64,000 nt of DNA from Phyto melanocephala (GCA_941918925.1 OW799237.1:72427126-72491125); one strand, 5' to 3'; shown: positions 1 through 12,370, numbered from the stretch's first letter. Numbers and translations: made by a program. The notes: generated by a model from the sequence alone, not told the origin.

Positions 1-601
1 ATGGAGTAGTCTTTCGTATCGAATACAATTTCGTCACGTTTCGAATGGATGGATTACTGCATTCGAAAGCTGACGTTAGAATTTTTTTACAAAATGTAAA
101 TTTGTTTTACATTGTAATAGATTCAAAAACAAAATATTTTATGTAATGAGAACTATCAAACAGAAAGTAGCAAACCATACCTGGAAATGTGTGTGATTTG
201 ACAGATTATATCACAAAACAAACATATAAAAAATTTTTAGCTGGCGCTTCGAGATTACCTAGTTATTATTGTACCATGATTGTAAACAAATTTTATAAAG
301 AAAAAACAAATTTTTCGCGTCTCATTCAATTAATTTTTGTAAAATAAAATATTGTGCAAAAAGAAGTCCAATAATTAAAAAACAATGGCTACATTCCTTT
401 TGTTGTGTCTATCGTCATCTGATTGTGAAGACGATAATAATACAGTACGTATTAGAAAATAAATGCGGGATAAAAGTAATGCGTAAGTAAATTGCTTAAA
501 AGTAAATATCTTATTTAAGATTTATAAAGCGCTTTAGGCTTTCAAAAGAGTAATATAATTTTCTTCTTTCCGAGCTAAGTTTCGAAGGACTTATGTCTAC
601 C

Positions 602-2418
602 GAACTACCACCAAAGCTGCAACTGGCTGCAACTCTGTCGCTTTTATCTAGTTGAGGTTTTCAACATACAGTTGGAAATGACTACTTAATGGGGATGTGC
701 CAAAGCACAGTTTGCAAAACAGTGAACCGAATTATCAATGATATTGAAGACAAATTATGACAACGGTTGATAAAATGTCTGTCTAATGAATCATTCGTGC
801 AAAGATATTAAATATACATACATTATTACGGTTAAGTAATAATTTTAAAAACTTTTTTACATACGGTTTTTTACCTTTTAAAGATCGGATGTATAGATGG
901 TACTCATTTTGAATTGTAGAAACCATCAGAAAATGAAAATATGTTCTTTAACTGGAAAGGCTACCATAGCCTTAACTCAATGATAGTATGAAAAGTTTAT
1001 AAACGCAATTATATAAGAATGTAAATCTATATATATAAAAGTGAAACTCTGTGTGTGTGTGTGTGTTAGCTATAGACTCCGAAACTGTAAAACCGATCGG
1101 ACTCAAACTTTGGCAAGTTGTTGTGCACATACCAGGGAGTGTTTATGGGTGGAAAAAAGTGGGCGGGGCCACGCCCATAAAAATTAGTTATAATTTTTAG
1201 CTACTTGCACTTGACCGATTTTTCTGAAACTTTGCACACACATCAAGCTTTCATGACTAAAAAATTGCGTGATAAGAAAAGTGGGCGGGGCCACGCCCCT
1301 AAAAAAGTTTTAATTTTGAGGTACTTGCACTGGACCGATTTTTCTGAAACTTTGCACACATATTGAGCTGTCATGACTTTAAAATTTCGAGATAAAAAAA
1401 GTGGGCGGGGCCACGCCCATAAAGAAAAGTTATAATTTGAGGTACTTGCACTCAACCGATTTTCCTGAAACTTTGCACACATATTAAGCTGTCATGACTT
1501 AATAATTTTGTGATTAAAAAAGTGGGCAGTGCCACGCCCATAAAAAATATGAACCATTTTGAGGTACTTGCACTGGACAGATTATTCTGAAACTTTGCAC
1601 ATATATCGAGCTGCCATGACTAAATAATTTCGTGATTAGAAAAGTGGGCAATGCCACGCCCATAAAAAAAATTATAATTTTTAGGTTTTTGCACTTGATA
1701 TTCAATTAAAATTAAGAATACATTTCGATTCATTAAGGGGCGTAGCAACGCGCGCCGGGATTGGCTAGTAAGTACATAAAGTTAATACATACATACATAT
1801 ACACAAATACAGAATTTTATCAATCAATTAATTGTTCGGAAGGAAAGGCTTATTTTAGAAGAACGAGGAAAGGCTTATTTTAGAAGAACTGTATAAGCTA
1901 AAAAATATTGGGCTTTACGGTAAAATACTAATAAAGCCTCGGCATTTACATAAAATTGTATATTATCTACTTTTTTACATACAATTTTATAATTTTAATA
2001 TAACATTTATTTTTGCAGGCGACTCTGGATATTCTCTTGAGCCCTGGTTGATTTCACCTTATAGAAATCCTGAAGAAGGCTTTGAGGAATCACATTTTAA
2101 TGAGATACATTCGAAAGGTCTATGTATTGTTAAAAAAATAATAGGAATCCTTAAAGATCGATGACAAATTTTAAGCAATGACAAAGAAAGTCGTTAAACC
2201 CCGGAAAAATGGCAAGATTTGGAAATGTTTGTGCCGCATTGCATAACTTATGCATTGATTTCAAAGTCCCATTATACACGCAAAATATTTCTCAATCTAG
2301 CACCTCAATTATAAATCCTTTCATTGGAAGTAACACGCAAAAAATAAGAGACCATGTAAAATTAAAGAAATGTACTATAACATTTGAATTAATTTTTATT
2401 ATATTAAAATATTTATAA
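602..2418 (+). pseudogene. PIF/Harbinger transposase (HARBI1-like), broken
   Basis: The reading frame from 602 gives L-P-P-K-L-Q-L-A-A, G-F-Q-H-T-V-G-N-D-Y, a helix-turn-helix-like Q-S-T-V-C-K-T-V-N-R segment, and I-G-C-I-D-G-T-H-F-E, which holds the first catalytic Asp. After the Helitron insertion and a TTTTTGCAG acceptor-like site, the frame resumes at about 2019 with G-D-S-G-Y-S-L-E-P-W (second Asp) and ends in C-A-A-L-H-N-L-C-I-D, the typical C-terminal motif. The position of the catalytic Glu (V-E-R-T-F-G in relatives) reads K-K-I-I-G, so it is lost. In-frame stops occur after S-L-L-S-S and after I-E-D-K-L. This DDE nuclease is dead. A possible start codon lies upstream at 385, but the frame between is not continuous. 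Confidence 0.85.
1026..1768 (+). mobile_element. Non-autonomous Helitron, copy 1
   Basis: Starts TCTATATATATAAAAG preceded by A, and ends GGCTAG followed by T, the A|T insertion rule and TC...CTAG ends of Helitrons. A (TG)n run and a conserved 5' block precede about five 118-bp units carrying GTGGGC...GCCCAT hairpins; the 3' end is the GC-rich CAACGCGCGCCGGG segment. No coding capacity. It interrupts the Harbinger transposase. Confidence 0.85.
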
Positions 2419-2493
2419 ATTAAATAAAAAAGAAATTCATTAAATTGACTTATTTAAAAAAATAATAACAAAAATCAAATTTCAATTCATTTC

Positions 2494-4180
2494 TTATAAA
2501 CTAATTAAATTATTTTCATATAAAATATCACATTTCAACTCATTTGTACTTTTTTGGTGATATAGATTATGATTATGATTAGTATTAAAGGCTCTTTTTT
2601 GTTTAAGTTCGAGTGTTTTTATTTTAAAATCTACTTGTTTGATTGCCATATTGGTTCTGTGCTCCTCCTCTTTAATATTTAGAGATCTTCCGTTAAGTGT
2701 TAGCAAACGATCTAATTTTACGTTTTGTTTACGTTTATATTTCTCCATCTTTTTAGTATGTGAGATTCAAAGTGATAAAACACGATCAGTATTTGATAGT
2801 AGCTCACGTTGGTAGTCTTCTGTTTTTGCCGAATGTGACGACATAATAGATAGTTTTTTTTTTTTTTTCATTCATAACATCTTCATCTTCATCCTCCAAA
2901 ATTGACTGAAAACTTTCGTCCATTATTGCATCTAACTCACATGTACACGCAAAGAAAAAATATGGTTGTGGTAACCATAATCGAAGAGCAATATACTATG
3001 ATTGGTTTGTATGATTGTGGTTATAACATATAATGGTTACCATTTATCATTATTATGTTTAATTAAAGTATCATTCAATAATCATATATACGACTACAAT
3101 TGAAATCGACAATCTTTGCTTTTTTACGGCAAATTATTGTCTTTTTCTGTGACATACACATATTGATTGTACTTACCAATTTAATTGCAATTTTGATGCC
3201 AATATTTTTTTACATTTTCTCGTTTATTTGTAAATTTTCTTTAATTTTTCAAAATTTTTTTTCATTTTTTTGACATCTCAAACTTTTAAAATAATAAAAA
3301 TTTATTCTGCAAGAAGAAGAACAGTTGAAATCAAATTATTATTAAAAAAAAATCATAGCTTGATTAATTTGTAATCATACTGTTGTCTCACCTATTGTTT
3401 AATAATTATTTGTAGTTTTTATTGCTTTTGAATATAATGTTATTTTTGTCAAATCATTTTTTTTTAAATCATACTATTTTGAAGTGATAACCATTTTGAA
3501 ATTTTTACGAAAAGTAAACATTAAATGATACAATTCAAACAAATCCTTGATTATCGAGACAAAATATATGATGAAATGAAACAAAACTATCTATTACTTG
3601 TTTTCGACAACCAAATATTGTTATAGAAACTATAATATGACCGTCGTGATCATGTCGTAACCATGGTTTTTCTTTGCGTGTATTGATTGTCTTTAGTGCA
3701 CCAAAAGTTTTAACGCCAGAAACACCCTCTACTTGAAGCTCTACACCAGTGGCTTGGATAATTTTTTCGTCTGCAAAGGTCAAACTCATCTTCTGATAAG
3801 GTCCACCTCCAGCTTTTTGTCTGGATGCCTTATTAAAAAAATTTGTTGGGACTTTAATTTTTGGTCGGCAAAAACCTGAAATTATAATATTTTTTAATGT
3901 ACATTCATATTCATACTAATCTCTTAATGATTTTACCTTTCTCTACAATTTTGCATCCTTTTTTGGAGGTCCATAGGAATTCAGCTTAATAGAAAGTTCC
4001 TCCCATAATCTTTTGGCTGCTGCTTTAGCTTGGCTGCAATTCGGCAAACAAATTTCTTTCCGTTTATTTTATTAATATTACGACTATAATCTTATTTAAT
4101 TGTTTTAAAATTTACTTAAGTTTAAAAACTTACATTATCTTTTCACGTACAATTAAAAAATATTCTTTTCGATTGACGTA
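2494..4180 (-). pseudogene. Harbinger Myb/SANT-like DNA-binding partner gene, broken
   Basis: Minus-strand fragments read W-E-E-L-S-I-K-L-N-S-Y-G-P-P-K-K (about 3960-4030), typical of the zeste-type Myb/SANT-like domain. A TAG stop stands where relatives have Trp. After a likely short GT-AG intron (about 3880-3938) the frame continues through A-G-G-G-P-Y-Q-K and F-A-D-E-K-I-I-Q-A-T-G, and is then cut at 3680 by a MITE. It resumes beyond 2944 with an acidic D-E-D-E-D segment and a basic tail, with one more TGA before the last part (2494-2748). In this superfamily such proteins help the transposase bind the element ends. Non-functional here. Confidence 0.75.
2946..3680. mobile_element. MITE with 14-bp perfect TIRs and TA target duplication
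   Basis: Ends are CACGCAAAGAAAAA and its exact reverse complement, flanked on both sides by TA (2944-2945, 3681-3682). Similarity of the arms continues into ATGGTT. It splits the Myb/SANT partner gene. TA duplication suggests Tc1/mariner mobilisation. No coding potential. Confidence 0.75.
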
Positions 4181-4626
4181 GAGCTAACGAGTCAAATGTA
4201 AACAGCTGGGGCCGAATTACGTCATTCGTGATCGATTAAGCTTTCGTATCGAATAAAATTTTGTCACGTATCGAAGGTCTGATTACAGCACTCGATTAGT
4301 TACGTATTGAACTTAATATAAAAATGTAAATGATTTTTTCTGTTGTAATATAATAAAAATATATGTTTTCAGAATAATAACAAGCAAAGAAAATATAAAA
4401 ACTTGGTGGTAGCAATAATTTTTTAAACAATAAATAACTTGTATTTTAAAGTATTACATTTGAACTCTTCTTTTTAATTTGTATTATATTTTTATATTAG
4501 GCTATAAGTTCTATGTGATAATGACAGAATATCTAGGAAAAGTTAGTTATCCGATACTAGCTGAGTGGAATGCATTTTCGAAACCAGCTACGGTTTCATC
4601 ATCAGCACTTATTTCAATATAAACAA

Positions 4627-5490
4627 GTAAGAGCACTCTATTCGGCTGTGCCGATTCTTTTATACTCACCACCACTTTGATGTACTTTTATAGCACAAAA
4701 CTTATTATTTTATTTTTAACAGTAATCGCTATGGAATAATATTTTTATCCTAAAATATGAATCACTTTCTTTGTATAACTTCGATATGCTAGTAAAATAT
4801 TTTCGTAAATTTAGTCTTTCAATGCTAATAAATTTAATTTAGATATTTCAATAAAAGTGGGCGTGTCACATTTATTTTCCGTTAGTACAAAGCCTTTGAC
4901 CAAAAAGCAACGGTTGCAAACTGACAAATTTAGAATCATACATCTAATTTTGTCAGTTATAAATATTACGTTTCAAATTTTTAATATACCGAAAAATAGA
5001 CTGCGCGGTATAAGTTTTCGTACGTTATAGCTCTATAACTCCTTTCTTAATTCATATATTTTAGGAATTTTCGGGAAAAATCTTTTTTTTTCTCAGGAAA
5101 TATACATTCGAAATTTCATGACTCTACGTCAATTCGTTTAGACGCAATTGTATTTTATTCGATGTAGGAAGGAAATGGTGTTTTTTTACCTACTCTTGCA
5201 TTACGAACTCTCATCTTAATATACCGATTTAGCCTATTTTCAACACCAAAAACCTTATGTAATGGAAATATTCTGGCAAAATTTGAGCCCCTTACCTTTT
5301 CGGTTCGAACTCTATTGTGCTTTTAACAAATGTACAGACGGACGGACAAAGCTAGATCGTCATAAAATGATAACTGGAATCAGAATATATATATTTTATG
5401 GGGTCTTAAATGGATATTTTGATGTGTTGCAAACTGAATAACAAAATAAATATACTCCCATAGTATTTTTTTGGTGGTGGGTATAAAAAG
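4627..5490 (+). repeat. Dispersed repeat family A, near full-length copy
   Basis: Begins AAGTAAGAGCACT followed by an ATTCGGCTGTGCCGAT hairpin and TATACTCACCACCAC, and ends GGTGGTGGGTATAAAAA. A GACGGACGGACAAAGCTAG block lies inside. Related copies are at 18005-24850 (interrupted), 38250-38420, 39868-40758 and 44448-46838. No ORF; class unknown. Confidence 0.7.
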
Positions 5491-7039
5491 ATGCACGAGT
5501 GGTACAAAGTATTGTCGTTATATGAACATGTTCAATAAATTGAATTTATTTTTGTCTTCACATAAAAAAAATCAAAAAATGCAAACGTTTGCTTATACGT
5601 AAACAAGTTTTTATTATTACAGAAATTATATATATTGTTTTGTTGAGTTTCACAAAAAACTAAATTCTTCGATTATTTTTGTTCTTTCTTTGCACAAACA
5701 CTAAACAATTTTATCAACTATAAAAGATGTTACTTTTTCGTCGTTGTTGTGCTTCACACAACGAATTTGCACAGCGAATTTTTACCGAAGAGTTCGTCGT
5801 GTTGGGCGAAATTCGTCGTTCGTCGTTGTGCGCCAATTGTGCGCCGAGCATTAAACATCCACTTACAAAAAGAAAAACAATTTTGCAAAATATGTAAGTA
5901 TTTTCAATGTATGCATGTATGCGAAAGAAAACAGAATTTTAAATAATTGAAAACGTTTAAGTCGGCGGAAAGTATTTTCTTTGGAATAATTTAAAACATT
6001 TATGCATAATAAAGTCTTGAAATAAAATGAAAACGAAATAGTTTACAGTAAAGAAAGAAAAGAATTTCTAAAGTAAAATTGAGCTATTTTTTAAAATTCT
6101 ATTTGTTTCACACAGCTAGATATTACTGACAGAATATAAAATGAAAGTTCACATAATATTTGAATAATATATTAAAGTTGGCATTATAAGTCTTGCCTCT
6201 TTATAAAATGCGAAATAATCAAGCTAAAAATGAAGCCTAACTATTTGTAGAACAAAGTGATAATATGATGTTACTCGCAATAATAGAAAGTAAAAATATT
6301 CTAACGCCTAAGCAAGCAATGAAAGTTTCCATATTAATGCTAAGAGTGCCTTTGGCCTTGAACAGATTTCTTAACAAAAGAAACAGTCCCGAACCCGAAT
6401 TGGTACCTGAAAATATAAGATTCCATGAGTAAGCCGAAACCAGATGGCAACTTTAGAGTTCTAGCGAGAAGAAGTATTTTATTTTGTTACCGGACTTCAA
6501 ACAAAAATGGAAATATAATACTGCAATGAGATTAGATAAGGCTGTTAGTGTTCTAAGTACATGCAATAATACACTTGAAAGACAAGCCGTTCTAAATTGA
6601 TATGTTGTGAACTTGATATACACTACGGTTATCAGGGGCTCAATAATCGTTCTGTGAAACTGCGAATAGTTGATAAAATATCCCAATTCAGGAAACTGAA
6701 CAAATTATAACGAGTATTCCGCCTAACCGTAATAATTTTTTTTGGCCTTCTCCTCAGATTATCCTAGGTCTCAACTCTCGTTCTGTGAAACTGTGAAATT
6801 ATATGCTTTTGGGTATTATATCGTTTGATGTCACCCTATATTTTGCTGTGCAAAAACTTTTTATTTCATAGTTTTATAGAACATGAACATAGAATTGAGC
6901 CCCTGGTGACAATACTTGTATTTGCTTCCCTTGATATGGTAGTAAGTATAATGCCGTAAATTATCTACAAAGTTATCAGAAATCTAAATTCAATGAAAAA
7001 AAATTATAACAGTCACTTTAGCCTTACATAAAAGGTGTC
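5491..7039. other. Intergenic, AT-rich, no supported gene
   Basis: Only short chance ORFs. A 36-bp segment at 5773-5808 (core GTCGTGTTGGGCG) recurs inverted at 17188-17223, so part of this stretch is a diverged repeat. Confidence 0.5.
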
Positions 7040-7059
7040 TTAATTTAAAGTATTAATGG

Positions 7060-7480
7060 TCAAAGGAAATCGTTACAGGGAGATGAGCTAAATATTTTTG
7101 TGGAGGAAAGTCTATGATTCAAACGTAGAGAATATGAGGTTTCAACAGAATGGCGAAACTTTCCACACATCAAGAGAATATATTGGTCTTTGGTAAGAAA
7201 AGTCCGACCATAGCATTATATCCCGAAGGGGAAATATAAATTGGCTACCAACATCGTGCGACTTAACATCTTTAGACGATATTTTGTAGGATTTTTTAAA
7301 TCAAATATGAACAGCAATTATCCCGCAACAGTTCAAGGCAACAATATTTAGAGCAGATATCAGTCCCTAAGAACAATTTATTGAAAAACGTAATTAAGGA
7401 TTGCGGTAAAAGGATTGGGAATCTGCCAAGCCGTCGGGCTAATCACTTGACCGACATAATTTTTTTTTATTTTTAACCGG
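7060..7480 (+). pseudogene. Tc1/mariner transposase C-terminal remnant
   Basis: Frames give R-F-Q-Q-N-G-E-T-F-H-T-S (relatives: F-Q-Q-D-G-A-T-C-H-T, so the second catalytic Asp is Asn here), then N-W-L-P-T-S-C-D-L-T-S-L-D, the usual W-P-P-R-S-C-D-L-T-P-L-D motif. Several stops and frameshifts. Confidence 0.7.
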
Positions 7481-7559
7481 AACCTATTTGAAATAAACTA
7501 AAAAAAATATATTTTGAATAGCTCAAAAATTAATTTTTTTATTAGAATTAAATTTTGAC

Positions 7560-7960
7560 ACCCTTTAAATGCATTTAAGATGAGAGGTTTCTCTTCTGAA
7601 GACAACATTCAAATTGCTTAGCGTTCATATTAGGAGTATCACGATCACAATAGCTCTGAGATGCAAGTAAATTTTATCGCAATCTCTGTGGTCATGGCAC
7701 AATTCTAAGAAAATTTGGCTACATTTTTAGAAGATAATTGATTAATTAATTCCAAGATTAAAATTCATCCTCATGTTGAATCGACAAATGTGCAACCAAG
7801 AAACTAACTCTGTCCTTCCTGATAATAAATCTCAGTTTCTAATGACGAATCGAGAATAAACACGAAAAAGGACTTTGGCATATTATTTTAAAACCTTGAG
7901 ATTGCGGTATCATTAAGACTGCGGAATACTTGTACCGTTTTCCAGGCAGTGATTTTGGAT
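7560..7960 (+). pseudogene. Possible Tc1/mariner transposase N-terminal remnant
   Basis: Short broken segments resemble the helix-turn-helix region of mariner-like transposases (S-S-E-D-N-I-Q-I-A near 7580; L-R-L-R-Y-H near 7905). It lies downstream of a C-terminal remnant, so it belongs to another copy. Weak. Confidence 0.25.
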
Positions 7961-8332
7961 CGTAACTTTCTAGTTTTGGATTAGAACTTTAAAATAAATG
8001 TAGTATGCAATCTTTGGCACTATTAACTCGAAATCACGGTACGATTTTGTGGATTCCTAAACGCTTAGAGATCCATGGCATTAAAATACCGATGAATGCA
8101 TGAATAACTTTGAAGAACCAAAGAAACTCTCAATTTGTTGTTACGAAGTTAGTCTTGTTTACATTTTTAAAAAGCGAGTACCAGTATTACGTTCCTTTTC
8201 ATAGAAAAAAGGTCCATTGGCATTTAACTCAGTAATGGCAGGTAAAATTTTTGAAAATCCCTACGTTTTAAAAAAATCCCTTTTTTCGCTGTTCCGCCAA
8301 CTTTTTCCCCTACATTTTTTCCCTACGTTATA

Positions 8333-10296
8333 TCTATAAAAGTGAAACTCTGTGTGTGTGTGTGTTAGCTATAGACTCCGAAACTGTAAAACCCATCGGA
8401 CTCAAACTTTGGCAAGTTGTTGTACACACTCCAGGGAGTGTTTATGGGTGGCAGAAAGTGGGCGGGGTCACGCCCATAAAAAATTAGTTAGCACGCCCAT
8501 AAAAAAAAAGTTATAATTTTCAGCTACTTGACCTTCACCGATTTTTCTGAAATTTTGCAAACATATTGAGCTGTCATGACTTTACAATTTCGTGATTAGA
8601 AAAGTGGGCAGTGCCACGCTCATAAGAAATAAGTTATAATATTTAGCAACTTGCACTGGACCGATTTTTCTGAGACTTTGCACACATATTGAGTTGTCAT
8701 GACTTTACGATTTCGTGATTAGAAAAGTGGGCACGCCCATAAAAAAAAAGTTATCATTTTCAGCTACTTGAACTTCACCGATTTTTCTGAAATTTTGCAA
8801 ACATTTTGAGCTGTCATGACTATATAATTTCGTGATTATAAAAGTGGGCAGGGTCATGCCCATAAAAAAAGCTATAATTTTGAGGTTCTTGCTCTGGACC
8901 GATTTTTCTGAAACTTTGCACACATATTGAGCGGTCATGACTTTACAATTTCTTGATTAGAAAAGTGGGCAGTGTCACGCCCATAAAAAAAAGTTATCAG
9001 TTTCAGCTACTGAACTTCACCGATTTTTGTGAAACTTTGCACACATATTGAATTGTCATGACTATACAATTTCTTGATTAGAAAAGTGAGCAGGGTCACG
9101 CCCATAAAAAAAGTTATCATTTTCAGCTACTGAACTTCACCGATTTTTCTCAAACTTTGCACACATATTGAGCTGTTATGACTTTACAGTTTCGTGATTA
9201 GAAAAGTGGGCAGTGCCACGCCCGTAAAAAAAAGTTATCATTTTCAGCTACTTGAACTTCACCGATTTTTCTGAAACTTTGCACACACTCAGTAAACCAA
9301 AACAATTATACAATTTTGTGATAAGAAAAGTGGGCAGTGCCACGCCCACAAGAAATAAGTTATCATTTTCAGCTACTTGCACTAGATCGATTTTTCTGAA
9401 ACTTTGCACACACATATTGAGCTGTAATGACTATATAATTTCGTGATTATAAAAGTGGGCAGGGCCATGCCCATAAAAGAAGCTATAATTTTGAGGTTCT
9501 TGCTCTGGACCGATTTTTCTGAAACTTTGCACACATATTGAGCTGTCATGACTTTACAATTTCTTGATTAGAAAAGTGGGCAGTGTCACGCCCATAAAAA
9601 AAAGTTATCATTTTCAGCTACTGAACTTCACCGATTTTTCTGAAACTTTGCACACATATTGAGCTGTCATGACTTTACAGTTTCGTGATTAGAAAAGTGG
9701 GCGGGGCCACGCCCATAAAAAAGTTAATAATTATAATTTTGAGGTACTTGCTCTGGACCGATTTTTGTGAAACTTTGCACACATATTGAATTGTCATGAC
9801 TATACAATTTCTTGATTAGAAAAGTGGGCAGTGTCACGCCCATAAAAAAAAGTTATAATTTTCAGCTACTGAACTTCACCGATTTTTTTGAAACTTTGCA
9901 CACATATTGAGCTGTCATGACTTTACAGTTTCGTGATTAGAAAAGTGGGCGGGGCCACGCCCATAAAAAAGTTAATAATTATAATTTTGAGGTACTTGCC
10001 CTGGACCGATTTTTGTGAAACTTTGCACACATATTGAATTGTCATGACTATACAATTTCTTGATTAGAAAAGTGGGCAGTGTCACGCCCATAAAAAAAAG
10101 TTATCATTTTCAGCTACTGAACTTCACCGATTTTTCTCAAACTTTGCACACATATTGAGCTGTCATGACTTTACAGTTTCGTGATTAGTAAAGTGGGCGG
10201 GGCCACGCCCATAAAAAAGTTAATAATTATAATTTTGAGGTACTTGCTCTGGACCGATTTTTGTGAAACTTTGCAACGCGCGCCGGGCTTGGCTAG
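8333..10296 (+). mobile_element. Non-autonomous Helitron, copy 2, with a long internal minisatellite
   Basis: Starts TCTATAAAAGTGAAACTC after A, ends GGCTAG before T. Contains about 15 units of the 118-bp repeat (GTGGGC-hairpin, AAAGTTATAATTTT, ACCGATTTTTCTGAAACTTT, CATATTGAGCTGTCATGAC). From about 9480 the units alternate, giving a dimeric period of about 240 bp. No coding capacity; short ORFs here are frame shadows of the repeat. Confidence 0.88.
8450..10270 (+). repeat. 118-bp tandem repeat array inside Helitron copy 2
   Basis: Each unit carries an imperfect hairpin GGGC(G/A)...CGCCC next to an A-run. The same unit occurs 4-6 times in the other Helitron copies, so copy 2 is an expanded array. 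Not a CRISPR: unit boundaries are continuous and there are no unique spacers. Confidence 0.85.
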
Positions 10297-11050
10297 TTTT
10301 AAATAAAAAAAAATGAAACACATATTCAGGGTAATTAAAATTACACCAGGTACAAATTATTATTTAAAAGTAAATTTTATTTACTTTATTTCTGACAATT
10401 AAAAATTCAGGTATGTATGTTTATCAGGTATAGTAAGTTAAAACAAAACCAAAGAATAACATAGAATTTAATAAAGATACATAAATAAAATAAAACAACA
10501 AAAAAACTAATTGTAAAGAACTTGGGAGTTAATTCTTTTTAAATGGCTCTCTGTATATTATTTAAGAACATGTACAATTTAACGTATTCGATTGTAAATT
10601 AGACCGAATAATACAAATTGAATTTAAAACATCGTGACTTAACTTATTTCTTTTCTATGTATGTAGCGTCTGCATTGGCATGACGTAAACTTAAAAGAGT
10701 TTTTGTTTAATTTAATATAAAATTTTAGCAAGTCAGACCTTATTTGGAATGCGTTTGATTTTGGAAATGTTTTAGCAGCTCCTCTCATTCATGACCAACG
10801 TAAGTATTTTCTATTTGTTATGTAATATGTGAAGATTTAATTTGCATTCAATTATAAACTCTTCCTTTTTAGTAAAATTTTTACTAATTTTTGAAAAAAG
10901 TTTTTTTCGATTCAGAATGTAAAACATGTACTAATGGTCGCTTTGATTGAAACGGAGCGTTAAGGGAGTTGAAATTATTTCAAAAATATTTTAAAAATAG
11001 CAAATAAGATTTATTGCATTGATTTGTCAACTCACTTAATATTAGGTCTG
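10297..11050. other. AT-rich, no supported gene
   Basis: I see no recognisable domain or repeat end between the Helitron and the hAT-like remnant. Confidence 0.4.
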
Positions 11051-11059
11051 CTTGTTTTA

Positions 11060-11850
11060 ACTTACCGTAAGTTGCTGCTACAGATCTCTAATATTCTTTC
11101 TATACATTTTTGCTGAGATAACCATCTGGTGGCTGACGTTCTTAAATTTTTTTCTTTTCTCTCTGAGTAATTCTTGAAATTCTTCCCAATCAGAACATCT
11201 TTTAGAGCTTCCAGAGATGTACGATCCAATTTATCTAAATAAATCTTCTCGCGCAATAACAAGAACACACATTGCATTTTTCAAACAAATATCAGTGCCT
11301 CCGTCTATAAAAATAGAAAACTTATTAATTTTAAGTTTTTCTATTAGCTCTCATTTTTTTACGCTAGCTTATACATTACGTATTAATTGGGTACATTAAG
11401 TAAGTGACAGCTGACATTCCTTTATTACGGTTGAATCTGGTACAATATCCTTTAAAAACGGAATTAAATTTTCTTTTATTTGAATAGCAACGTTATGTGC
11501 AGCATGCGCATATGCATTTCAAAATTGGCTACATCTTTTTTAATATTAGTTGTATTTTCTTTTGGGACAAATAAGTTGTTATTCTAAGAATTTTGTTTTG
11601 CTAAAACATTTCTTTTATGTGAATATATTGCGGCGTATTTTTATTAAATCACTATATTACAAGCTTTACATCTGTATTTAAATTCGTAATTTTTAACTTC
11701 TTGAAGCCACGCTTTAAAATAATCTTCTTTTAACCAACTATTGCAAAATCATTGCTTTCTGTGCTTTTTTGTGACACATTTTTCCAAACAGGAATCAGAA
11801 TCTGAATACGCTTGCCTAGAATATTAAAATATTACTATTTTGTTACCCTA
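11060..11850 (-). pseudogene. hAT-like transposase / TTF-type zinc-finger protein remnant
   Basis: The N-terminal part, near 11650-11750 on minus, reads C-N-S-W-L-K-E-D-Y-F-K-A-W-L and then C-K-A-C, like the N-terminal zinc-finger region of hAT-derived insect proteins. The later part (11062-11277) reads R-T-S-A-T-R-W-L-S-Q-Q-K-C-I-E-R-I-L-E, like the R-W-L-S-R motif of that family. The stretch between is broken by stops and frameshifts. Function as an active protein is excluded. Confidence 0.55.
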
Positions 11851-11999
11851 AAATAAAAGTTCACGGGAATTGCATAATAAATATATTTAAATATTACAAA
11901 CTTATATTCCAAATGATTAAATATTTAACACCAGCTTTATTTCTTATTTGCCAAACCCCACAACACATTAATAACACAAATTAGAAAGGGATTTTAACT

Positions 12000-12370
12000 T
12001 TTTTATTATTTACTGTATTCTATGGGTCACGCCCTTTAATTTAATACCAATATTGTTGAGTTAAGAGGGAAATTATCTTTAATTTATCTTTTTCATTGTA
12101 TTGACAGATATATAAAAATATTGTACGACATTTTGTAGTGGCGGTCATCATGGATTTTGAACTTTGTTATAGTGTATTATGTTTTTCTAGTCAAGCCCTT
12201 TTCTTTGATACCTCGTGTATCGTTCCTTCAATTAAGCATTTGTATTTTTGTTCTTTTATCCCTGTTAGTTTCAAACTAATTTGTCACTTTTTCTCAGCAT
12301 TCATTTTTGAAAGTACGCCATATATTTTGTTCCCTTTAGCGTGTCCAAAAATTAATTATGAGCTTTAGTA
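12000..12370 (+). repeat. Dispersed repeat family C
   Basis: Shares short blocks (TGTATTCT, AAGCCCTTTTCTTTGATAC, GTAGTGGCGGTCAT) with 29400-29720, 32440-32830, 51230-51510 and 58600-58850. No ORF of note, ends not defined. Confidence 0.4.

Larger units (their letters stand above)
11..4360 (+). mobile_element. Decayed PIF/Harbinger transposon with both genes, bracketed by a direct repeat
   Basis: A HARBI1-type transposase on plus and a Myb/SANT-type partner gene on minus converge here, the classic two-gene content of PIF/Harbinger. A direct repeat of about 110 bp beginning CTTTCGTATCGAAT occurs at 11-120 and again at 4241-4350. I could not place true terminal inverted repeats, partly because the left end lies at the window edge. 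Later insertions are a Helitron (1026-1768) and a MITE (2946-3680). Confidence 0.7.

Noticed and set aside
1243..1705. Small ORFs containing repeated 'MGVALPTF' type peptides, also at 8705, 20802 and 23809
   Set aside because: They are translations of the Helitron 118-bp repeat in one frame, with no start context or independent conservation.
8450..10270. Array of near-identical units as a CRISPR
   Set aside because: Units of 118 bp abut without unique spacers, the context is eukaryotic, and the array is bounded by Helitron ends.
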